From positions 1,598,501 to 1,662,500 of the forward strand of contig NZ_QRGO01000001.1 in the NCBI RefSeq assembly GCF_003367195.1: a DNA stretch of 64,000 nucleotides. Reading direction: 5' to 3'. The notes under the pieces were generated by a model. That model was not told the DNA's origin. It made no database searches and saw only the letters and a list, made by a program, of their open reading frames with translations. The position numbers and the translations under genes were made by a program. This DNA comes from Undibacter mobilis (lineage in GTDB: Bacteria > Pseudomonadota > Alphaproteobacteria > Rhizobiales > Xanthobacteraceae). Positions 54,520 to 64,000 of the stretch are shown here, one piece after another (the first letter of the stretch is position 1; each line of letters opens with the position of its first letter).

Positions 54520-54562
54520 GATCGCGAAAATCGGTTACCGGTTTTTCGGATCGGATGTGCGC
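54520..54562. repeat. Relic of a dispersed Rhizobiales palindrome
   Basis: Between dnaX and ybaB: GATCGCGAAAATCGGTTACC followed by GGTTTTTCGGATCGG. This resembles a repeated intergenic motif of Rhizobiales genomes that I recall (GCGAAAA...CGGTT...TTTTCGG-GATC form). Only one copy was noticed in this window. The inverted AAAATCGG/CCGGTTTT core could form a hairpin with a T run and attenuate the operon. Confidence 0.4.
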
Positions 54563-54577
54563 AAAGGAGAGTAAATC

Positions 54578-54895
54578 ATGCGGGATTTCATGGGCATGAT
54601 GAAGCAGGCCGCGCAGCTGCAGTCGAAAATGCAGGAAATGCAGGCTGAGCTCGACACTATCGAAGTCGAAGGCACTGCCGGCGGCGGCATGGTCAAGGTG
54701 ACGCTCACTGCCAAGGGCGCGCTCAAGGGCGTCAAGATCGACGACTCGCTGTTGCAGCCCTCCGAGAAGGACATTGTCGAGGACCTGCTCGTCACGGCGC
54801 ATGCCGACGCGCGTCGCAAGGCTGAGACCGTGCTCGCCGAGAAGATGAAGGCGGTAACTGGCGGCCTGCCGCTGCCGCCCGGGCTGTTGGGGTAA
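54578..54895 (+). CDS. YbaB/EbfC nucleoid-associated protein
   Basis: 105 residues of the YbaB/EbfC family. A coiled-coil start ([20 protein letters not shown]) leads to the central sheet ([20 protein letters not shown]), ending in a Pro/Gly-rich tail. It binds DNA as a dimer and has a poorly understood role beside RecR. AAGGAG precedes the ATG. It is 63 bp after dnaX and 1 bp before recR. Confidence 0.95.
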   Translation: MRDFMGMMKQAAQLQSKMQEMQAELDTIEVEGTAGGGMVKVTLTAKGALKGVKIDDSLLQPSEKDIVEDLLVTAHADARRKAETVLAEKMKAVTGGLPLPPGLLG

Positions 54896-54896
54896 T

Positions 54897-55502
54897 ATGC
54901 CCGCCGCCGTTGCCGGCCCCGAAATCGAAAAGCTGATCCAGTTGCTGGCGCGGCTGCCGGGCCTTGGCCCGCGCTCGGCGCGCCGCGCGGCGCTGTTCCT
55001 GATCAAGAAGCGCGAGCAGGTGATGACGCCACTCACCACTGCGCTGCAGACCGCGCTTGAGAAGATCGTCGTCTGCAAGATCTGCGGTAACATCGACACG
55101 CAGGATCCGTGTACGGTCTGCACCGATACGCGCCGCGATCAATCGATACTCGTCGTTGTCGCCGATGTTGCCGATCTGTGGGCGCTGGAGCGTGCGCACG
55201 CAGTCAACGGCCGTTATCATGTGCTGGGCGGCACCTTGTCGCCGCTCGACGGCGTCGGTCCGCAGGACCTGTCGATCGAAGCCCTGGTCAAGCGTGCCCA
55301 TGAGCCGGAGGTCAAAGAAGTCATCCTCGCGCTCAACGCCACTGTCGATGGCCAGACCACGGCGCATTACATCACCGAGCTGCTCACGGACGCCAATGTG
55401 AAGGTCACGCGCCTTGCGCACGGCGTGCCGGTCGGCGGCGAACTCGATTATCTCGACGAAGGCACGCTGTCGGCGGCGATGAAGCAGCGGACTTTGTTTT
55501 AA
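54897..55502 (+). CDS. recR: Recombination protein RecR
   Basis: 201 residues. The helix-hairpin-helix [20 protein letters not shown], the C4 zinc finger [16 protein letters not shown], the Toprim start [16 protein letters not shown] and the [11 protein letters not shown] loop are all present. It works with RecF and RecO to load RecA on gapped DNA. It ends the ffs-dnaX-ybaB-recR unit at a short palindrome. Confidence 0.97.
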   Translation: MPAAVAGPEIEKLIQLLARLPGLGPRSARRAALFLIKKREQVMTPLTTALQTALEKIVVCKICGNIDTQDPCTVCTDTRRDQSILVVVADVADLWALERAHAVNGRYHVLGGTLSPLDGVGPQDLSIEALVKRAHEPEVKEVILALNATVDGQTTAHYITELLTDANVKVTRLAHGVPVGGELDYLDEGTLSAAMKQRTLF

Positions 55503-55509
55503 CTCATCC

Positions 55510-55552
55510 TGTTATTCCAGGCTCGCGGCCTGCTGTCGCGCCATGGAATGAC
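55510..55552. repeat. Short intergenic palindromic element (copy 5)
   Basis: A 43-bp inverted repeat between the convergent recR and pobR genes: GTTATTCCAGGC at the left and CCATGGAATGAC at the right, around a GCGGCC-rich core. It has the same ATTCC/GGAAT-GAC ends as the larger copies. It probably serves as the terminator for both genes. Confidence 0.55.
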
Positions 55553-55554
55553 GG

Positions 55555-59078
<3,524 letters not shown>

Positions 59079-59091
59079 GCGCTGCTTTCTA

Positions 59092-59198
59092 CGTCATTCC
59101 GGGGCGCGCCGACAGGCGCGAACCCGGAATCCAGGGACGAGCGTACAACGAGAATCTGGATTCCGGCTCACGCGCTCCGCGCGTGCCCCGGAATGACG
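59092..59198. repeat. Intergenic palindromic element (copy 6)
   Basis: A 107-bp near-perfect inverted repeat between ampG and rmuC: CGTCATTCCGGGGCGCGCC and CCCGGAATCCAG at the left; CTGGATTCCGG and GCGCGTGCCCCGGAATGACG at the right, around a central spacer. This is the most complete copy in the window. Confidence 0.8.
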
Positions 59199-59205
59199 AC
59201 AGCGC

Positions 59206-60348
59206 TCACTCTGCCACCCCGATCTTTCGGATCGGCGCGGCAATGACCTCGGCGCTGGCCGGCGTGTCGGAGTCGAAATCAAGCCCCTCGATCTTGCCGG
59301 CGCGCTTTTCGATCTTGCCGGTCGAAATCAGGATGCTGTCGATGTCGGCATTGGCCTGGTTGAAATGCGATTGCAGCTTGCGCACCCGCTCGGACAGCAA
59401 CGTCACGTCCTTGAGCATCATGCCGACCTCGGTGCGGATCTGGTCGGCGGCCTCGCGCATCTCGGCATCCTTGCGCACCTGCTTGATGACCTGGATCGCC
59501 ATGACCATGAGTGTCGGTGACACGATCATGACGCGGGCGCGCTGCGCCTTCTGCACCAGATCGTCGAATTGCTCGTGCAAATCGGCATAGACCGACTCCG
59601 ACGGGATGAACATCAGCGCGATGTCCTGCGTCTCGCCGGGGATCAGATACTTCGCGGCGATGTCGGAGACATGTTTGGCGATGTCGGTGCGCACGCGCGC
59701 AGCGGCGAATTTGCGTTCCTCGTCGCTTTCGGCGGCGCGCAGCGCGGTCAGCGCTTCGAGCGGAAATTTGGCATCGATCACCAGCGGGCCGGAATCCGGC
59801 ATGAAAACCACGCAGTCCGGCTTGGTGCGGTTCGACAAGCTGTACTGGAATTCGTAGGCGCCTTTCGGCAGCACATCCATGATGATGGCTTCGAGCTGCC
59901 CTTGCCCGAAGGCGCCGCGCGATTGCTTGTTGCTCAGCACGTTCTGCAGCGACGTCACGGTGGACGACAATTCGGTGATGTTCTTCTGCGCCGAGTCGAT
60001 CACCGCGAGCCGCGAATGCAGGGCCTGCAGGTGATCGGAGGTGTGCTTGGCGGTCGTCTTCATCGACTCGCCGAGGTTCTGGCTCACGGCGTCGAGCCGG
60101 GTGTTGACCGTGTTGGCGAGTTGCCCGTGCGCGTTCTGCAGCCACGAGCCCATGGCATCTAACCGGGCATTGAGCTCGCGCAGGCGCGCATCCTGCTCCG
60201 GGTCGGCCATCGGCTTTTTCGGCCGCAGCAGGATGATGAGGATCGCGATTACACAGATCACGAGCAACGCTGCGACGCCCAGGGCGATGGGCAGGGCGGC
60301 CGGCGATTGCAGGAAGTCGCGCAGCGGGTCAGTCAGGGCGGGGTTCAT
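59206..60348 (-). CDS. rmuC: DNA recombination protein RmuC
   Basis: About 380 residues. One N-terminal membrane helix ([20 protein letters not shown]) is followed by a coiled coil (about residues 45-120). The RmuC nuclease-like domain has [40 protein letters not shown] and [16 protein letters not shown]. It limits DNA inversions at repeats in E. coli. The start at 60348 places the helix at the N-terminus; the frame is open further but enters the region facing def. Confidence 0.93.
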   Translation of the reverse strand: MNPALTDPLRDFLQSPAALPIALGVAALLVICVIAILIILLRPKKPMADPEQDARLRELNARLDAMGSWLQNAHGQLANTVNTRLDAVSQNLGESMKTTAKHTSDHLQALHSRLAVIDSAQKNITELSSTVTSLQNVLSNKQSRGAFGQGQLEAIIMDVLPKGAYEFQYSLSNRTKPDCVVFMPDSGPLVIDAKFPLEALTALRAAESDEERKFAAARVRTDIAKHVSDIAAKYLIPGETQDIALMFIPSESVYADLHEQFDDLVQKAQRARVMIVSPTLMVMAIQVIKQVRKDAEMREAADQIRTEVGMMLKDVTLLSERVRKLQSHFNQANADIDSILISTGKIEKRAGKIEGLDFDSDTPASAEVIAAPIRKIGVAE

Positions 60349-60476
60349 GGTGCGGGTTTTACTCCGATTCGCGCCGGGAGGGAACGAACGGCGAACGGGC
60401 CGGCCGGTGCCCGAAAACGGCGTGTTTTGAGCCGGTTCCGTTGACCTTCCGGCTTGCACCCCTTACATCGCCGCCC

Positions 60477-61034
60477 ATGGCGATCCGCGACATTCTCATC
60501 CTCCCCGAAAAGAAGCTCAGGCTCGTTTCCGAGCCAATCAAGGCTTTTGACAAGCCGCTACGCACATTGGTCGACGACATGTTCGAGACCATGTACGAGG
60601 CGCCGGGCATTGGCCTCGCCGCAATCCAGATCGGCGAGCCGGTCCGCGTCATCACCATCGATGTTGCCGGAAAGGACGACCCGAAGGCGCCGCAGGTTTT
60701 CATCAATCCGGAGATCGTGTGGTCCTCGGAGGAGCACTCGGCCTACGAGGAAGGCTGCCTGTCGATCCCGGAATACTATGAAGAGGTCGAGCGTCCGGCC
60801 AAGGTGCGGGTGAAATATCTCGATGCCGATGGCAATGCGCAGGAGATCGAGGCCGAAGGCTTGCTTGCAACCTGCCTGCAGCATGAGATCGACCATCTCA
60901 ACGGTGTGCTGTTTATCGATCACATTTCCAAGCTGAAGCGCGATCGCGTGATCAAGAAATTTACCAAGGCCGCCAAGCACGGCGTCTCGCCGGCGCTCGC
61001 CAAGGACAAAGAGCCGTCGCATCATATTGGGTAG
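60477..61034 (+). CDS. def: Peptide deformylase
   Basis: 185 residues. Motif 1 is [10 protein letters not shown], motif 2 EGCLSIP (metal-binding Cys) and motif 3 QHEIDHLNG (metal-binding His and catalytic Glu). It removes the formyl group from new proteins. A C-terminal basic tail is usual in alphaproteobacteria. It is 128 bp from the divergent rmuC and upstream of fmt, with an intergenic repeat between. Confidence 0.97.
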   Translation: MAIRDILILPEKKLRLVSEPIKAFDKPLRTLVDDMFETMYEAPGIGLAAIQIGEPVRVITIDVAGKDDPKAPQVFINPEIVWSSEEHSAYEEGCLSIPEYYEEVERPAKVRVKYLDADGNAQEIEAEGLLATCLQHEIDHLNGVLFIDHISKLKRDRVIKKFTKAAKHGVSPALAKDKEPSHHIG

Positions 61035-61049
61035 CTTCCTTTTCACTCT

Positions 61050-61155
61050 CCCTTGGGGGGCAGGGTTAGGGAGCGAGGTGACTGCGGGAGCTGCAGTCAT
61101 CTCGCATTGACCCCCACCCCCAACCTCTCCCCACAAGGGGGAGGGGAGTTACAGG
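61050..61155. repeat. Intergenic inverted repeat between def and fmt
   Basis: About 105 bp. The centre has GCGAGGTGACTGC and its near-exact complement GCAGTCATCTCGC (one mismatch). The flanks are CTCTCCCTTGGGGGG and CCCACAAGGGGGAGGGGAG-like arms that can pair imperfectly. It differs in sequence from copies 1-6 and looks like a second family of dispersed elements. It may uncouple fmt from def. Confidence 0.65.
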
Positions 61156-61164
61156 GTTCGCCTC

Positions 61165-62088
61165 ATGCCGCTTCGCCTCATCTTCATGGGCACGCCGGAT
61201 TTCGCGGTGCCGACTTTGCTGGCGCTGCATGCGGCTGGGCATGAGATCGTTGCGGTCTATACGCGCGCGGCCAAACCCGGCGGACGGCGCGGGCTCGATT
61301 TCGTGCCGACGCCGGTCGAACGCGAGGCCACCAGGCTCGGCCTCAAGGTGTTGACGCCGAAGTCTTTGCGCAATGACGAGGCGCAGGCCGAATTCGCAGC
61401 CTTCAACGCCGATGCCGCGGTGGTCGTCGCTTACGGCCTCATCCTGCCGAAGGCCGTGTTGGATGCTCCGCGCCTCGGTTGCTTCAATGTCCATGCCTCG
61501 CTGCTGCCGCGCTGGCGCGGCGCGGCGCCGATCCACCGCGCCATCATGGCCGGCGACGTCGACAGCGGCATTACCATCATGCAGATGGACGAGGGGCTCG
61601 ACACCGGCGCGATGATGATGCGCGAGGCCATGCCGATCGCGCCGGACATGACGACTGGCGAACTGCACGACGCACTGGCCGCGCTCGGGGCGCGGCTGAT
61701 GCCGGTGGCGTTGGCGGCGGCGAACCGCGGCACGCTTAACGCCACACCGCAGCCGGCCGAGGGTGTCACTTACGCCGAGAAGATTTCCAAGGCCGAGTCG
61801 CGTATCGACTGGGGCAGGCCGGCGCGCGACGTCCACAATCACATCCGCGGTCTGTCGCCCTTTCCCGGCGCCTGGTTCGAGTTCGATGGCGCGCGCGTCA
61901 AGGTACTGCGCTCGACGCTCGGCTCGGGCTCCGGCGCGCCTGGCACGGCGCTTGACGATGCGCTCACCATTGCTTGTGGTGACGGTGCGGTGCGGCTCGT
62001 GCAGGTGCAGCGCGAGGGCAAGAAGGCGATGAGCGCTGAGGAATTCCTGCGCGGTACGGCAGTCAAGGCCGGAGCACTGTTCGTATGA
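61165..62088 (+). CDS. fmt: Methionyl-tRNA formyltransferase
   Basis: 307 residues. The N-terminal [20 protein letters not shown], the catalytic [20 protein letters not shown] with the downstream Asp in [13 protein letters not shown], and the C-terminal OB-fold ([20 protein letters not shown]) are all present. It formylates initiator Met-tRNA using formyl-tetrahydrofolate. It is coupled to the GNAT gene by a 4-bp overlap. Confidence 0.97.
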   Translation: MPLRLIFMGTPDFAVPTLLALHAAGHEIVAVYTRAAKPGGRRGLDFVPTPVEREATRLGLKVLTPKSLRNDEAQAEFAAFNADAAVVVAYGLILPKAVLDAPRLGCFNVHASLLPRWRGAAPIHRAIMAGDVDSGITIMQMDEGLDTGAMMMREAMPIAPDMTTGELHDALAALGARLMPVALAAANRGTLNATPQPAEGVTYAEKISKAESRIDWGRPARDVHNHIRGLSPFPGAWFEFDGARVKVLRSTLGSGSGAPGTALDDALTIACGDGAVRLVQVQREGKKAMSAEEFLRGTAVKAGALFV

Positions 62089-62600
62089 CTGCAAGCGCAT
62101 CATTCGCGATTCGTCACGAACGTGCCGATGATGCTGTGGCCATTCGCCGTGTCCTTGATGATGCCTTCGGCGGTCCGGCGGAGGGCAATCTGGTCGAACG
62201 GCTGCGCGTCGGCGGCGATCTGGTGCTGGCGCTGGTTGCCTACGAAAACGAGGCGATCATCGGCTATGTCGCCTGGCCGCGTCTCTGGATCGCGACGCCA
62301 CGCGATCAATACAAGGCGATTGCGCTGGCGCCCCTCGCTGTGGCGCCGGCGATGCAGCGTCGCGGCATCGGATCGGCATTGACGCGCGAGGGGCTCGCGC
62401 AGTTGCGCGCCTCTGGCGAAAGCATCGTCTTCGTGCTCGGCGATCCGATCTATTATGGGCGGTTCGGCTTCTCGGTTGAGGCCGCGGGTGCGTACGAATC
62501 GATGTATGCCGGTACGCATTTGATGGCCTTGCGGCTCACCGATACAGCACCGGACGGCGGTCGCCTGTCTTATCCGGCGGCGTTCGACGAGATTGATTGA
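62085..62600 (+). CDS. GNAT-family N-acetyltransferase
   Basis: 171 residues. The acetyl-CoA-binding region is [20 protein letters not shown] (the Q/RxxGxG/A pattern), followed by [16 protein letters not shown], which is typical of a YhbS-like GNAT subgroup. The substrate is unknown. It overlaps fmt by 4 bp (ATGA), so the two are co-translated. truA follows 47 bp later. Confidence 0.92.
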   Translation: MTASASFAIRHERADDAVAIRRVLDDAFGGPAEGNLVERLRVGGDLVLALVAYENEAIIGYVAWPRLWIATPRDQYKAIALAPLAVAPAMQRRGIGSALTREGLAQLRASGESIVFVLGDPIYYGRFGFSVEAAGAYESMYAGTHLMALRLTDTAPDGGRLSYPAAFDEID

Positions 62601-62647
62601 TGGTGCGATGCTGTCCGGTGATCATGCAGATTGAGGTTGATTGAGCA

Positions 62648-63394
62648 GTGCCCCGCTACAAACTCCTCATCGAATATGACGGCGCGCCGTTCTGCGGCTG
62701 GCAGACCCAGGCCGATCAGGTGACGGTGCAGGGCGTGCTGACAAATGCGGTCAAGGCGCTGTCCGGCGAGGATGTGCTGGTGCAGGGTGCCGGCCGCACC
62801 GATGCCGGCGTTCATGCGCGCGGGCAGGTGGCGCATGTCGACATGACGCGCGAGTGGCGGCTCGACACCGTGCGGGATGCGCTCAATGCACATCTGCGGC
62901 CGCATCCGGTGGCGGTGCTCAGCGCGGAGCGCGTGGGCGACGATTTCAACGCCCGCACCTCGGCGATCAGGCGCCATTACTTCTACCGCATCGTCAACCG
63001 CCGGCCCGATCTGACATTTGATGTGAAATATGCCTGGCGCGTCGCGCGGCCGCTCGATGCCGAGGCGATGCACACGGCGGCTCAGCGCCTGGTCGGCAAG
63101 CACGACTTCACGACGTTCCGCTCCACCGAATGCCAGGCCAAATCGCCCGACAAGACGCTCGACCGGCTCGATGTCACGCGCATCGGCGACGAGGTGCATG
63201 TTTTCGCCTCGGCGCGCTCGTTTCTGCACAATCAGGTGCGCTCGATGGTCGGCACCTTGATGAGCACCGGTCTCACCGGGCCCGGCGCCTGGACCGCCGA
63301 TGACCTCACGCACGCGCTCGAAGCGCGCGACCGCACCGCCTGCGGCCAGGTCGCGCCGCCGGACGGGCTGTATCTGATGAAGGTGGATTACTGA
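62648..63394 (+). CDS. truA: tRNA pseudouridine(38-40) synthase
   Basis: 248 residues starting at a GTG. The catalytic Asp52 is in [17 protein letters not shown]. The TruA elements [30 protein letters not shown] and [14 protein letters not shown] are present. It modifies U38-U40 in the anticodon arm. It ends at a hairpin shared with the converging dapE gene. Confidence 0.96.
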   Translation: MPRYKLLIEYDGAPFCGWQTQADQVTVQGVLTNAVKALSGEDVLVQGAGRTDAGVHARGQVAHVDMTREWRLDTVRDALNAHLRPHPVAVLSAERVGDDFNARTSAIRRHYFYRIVNRRPDLTFDVKYAWRVARPLDAEAMHTAAQRLVGKHDFTTFRSTECQAKSPDKTLDRLDVTRIGDEVHVFASARSFLHNQVRSMVGTLMSTGLTGPGAWTADDLTHALEARDRTACGQVAPPDGLYLMKVDY

Positions 63395-63395
63395 A

Positions 63396-63432
63396 TTCTC
63401 TTCTCCTCCCGCAAGCGGGGAGGGAGAAGAAG
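63396..63432. terminator. Bidirectional hairpin between truA and dapE
   Basis: TTCTCCTCCCGC and GCGGGGAGGGAGAA pair around a short AA loop with one bulge, flanked by T- and A-rich ends. It lies 2 bp from both stop codons and probably ends both transcripts. Confidence 0.6.
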
Positions 63433-63433
63433 G

Positions 63434-64000
63434 CTAGCCAAAATACCGGTCGACAATTTTCCGATAGATCGCCGTCAGCGCGACGAGTTCGGCGACCGGC
63501 ACACGCTCGTCGATCGCATGCATGGTCTGGCCGACCAGGCCGAATTCGACCACCGGGCAGTAATGCGTGATGAAGCGCGCATCCGAGGTGCCGCCGGTGG
63601 TCGATAGAGTCGGCGTGCGGCCGGTCTCATCCTTGATCGCGGTGGACACCAGTTCGGTGAATGGCCCCGGCTTGGTCACGAACACGCCGGCATTCGACGG
63701 CTGGAACTTGAACTCGAATTTGATCTTGCCGCCGGACGCCTTCTCGGCGCGCTTCTGCAACAAGGCCTTCAGCGATTCCAGCGTGTGGCAATCGTTGAAG
63801 CGGATGTTGAACATCGCGCGCGCTTCGCCGGGAATGAGGTTGACGGTCTTGTTGCCGACATCCACCGAGACGAATTCGAGGTTCGACGGCTGGAAGTTGG
63901 CGCTGCCGGCGTCGAGCGGCTCCGCCGTCAAAGCGGCGATCAGTTTGACAATGCCGTGCACCGGATTGTCGGCGCGATCGGGATAGGCGACATGGCCCTG
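63434..64000 (-). CDS. dapE: Succinyl-diaminopimelate desuccinylase, 5' partial
   Basis: The C-terminal 188 residues; the gene runs off the window end. The dimerisation region has [20 protein letters not shown], and the C-terminal metal-binding motifs are [11 protein letters not shown] and [15 protein letters not shown]. It cleaves N-succinyl-LL-diaminopimelate in lysine and murein synthesis. The def-fmt-truA-dapE neighbourhood is common in Rhizobiales, but dapE is on the opposite strand here. Confidence 0.93.
   Translation of the reverse strand, partial: QGHVAYPDRADNPVHGIVKLIAALTAEPLDAGSANFQPSNLEFVSVDVGNKTVNLIPGEARAMFNIRFNDCHTLESLKALLQKRAEKASGGKIKFEFKFQPSNAGVFVTKPGPFTELVSTAIKDETGRTPTLSTTGGTSDARFITHYCPVVEFGLVGQTMHAIDERVPVAELVALTAIYRKIVDRYFG

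Overview
The window is GC-rich chromosomal DNA of an alphaproteobacterium. It is most likely from the Hyphomicrobiales (Rhizobiales), near Nitrobacteraceae/Xanthobacteraceae; this is inferred from gene content and protein style, not from a marker search. Supporting points are the kdsB-pheA pair divergent from a membrane-anchored CycM-type cytochrome c, the small-type SRP RNA followed by dnaX-ybaB-recR, the def-fmt-truA-dapE neighbourhood, a DUF2865 protein, a CpaE/TadZ pilus ATPase, and TTAACCAT (CtrA-type) sites. Genes are tightly packed. No rRNA, tRNA, insertion sequence, prophage, or CRISPR array was recognised.

Layout. 1-8.2 kb: a partial Pro/Gln-rich secreted protein; a leftward operon of a proline-racemase-family epimerase, an HSL-type hydrolase and a DUF1989 protein; an MltB-type transglycosylase; a DUF2865 protein; and a patatin-like lipoprotein. 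8.2-18.8 kb: LysE exporter, DNA polymerase I, a membrane acyltransferase, UDP-glucose dehydrogenase, HrpB helicase and a phosphomannomutase/phosphoglucomutase. 18.9-23.8 kb: a flavoprotein monooxygenase and SDR pair, an eRF1-like small protein behind a FixK/FNR-like site, then pheA, kdsB and cytochrome c. 23.9-32.4 kb: a YejABEF-type peptide ABC operon with two consecutive binding proteins, then a DsbA-like protein. 32.5-34.7 kb: NlpC/P60 hydrolase and M17 aminopeptidase.

34.9-47.1 kb is a near-complete Tad/Flp pilus locus. tadD faces the leftward block cpaB-cpaC-cpaD-cpaE-cpaF-tadB-tadC. Then come the prepilin peptidase and the Flp pilin (leftward), and rightward a stand-alone CpaC-N-domain protein and two TadE/TadG pseudopilins. 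Candidate CtrA half-sites lie upstream of flp and cpaB, with a degenerate one upstream of tadD.

47.1-50.1 kb is the most suggestive unit. An Lrp/AsnC regulator diverges from a periplasmic tandem rhodanese, a YeeE/YedE sulfur transporter and a 50-residue CxxC protein. A 15-bp palindrome in the divergent intergenic region matches the classical Lrp consensus at 14 of 15 positions. This looks like a self-regulated sulfur uptake or handling module.

50.1-64 kb is mostly housekeeping: PfkB kinase, NudC, HIT protein, SRP RNA, dnaX-ybaB-recR, the pobR/pobA 4-hydroxybenzoate pair, an AmpG-type permease, RmuC, def-fmt-GNAT-truA and the 3' part of dapE. About six intergenic palindromic elements of 45-110 bp sit between operons and recur with the same architecture.
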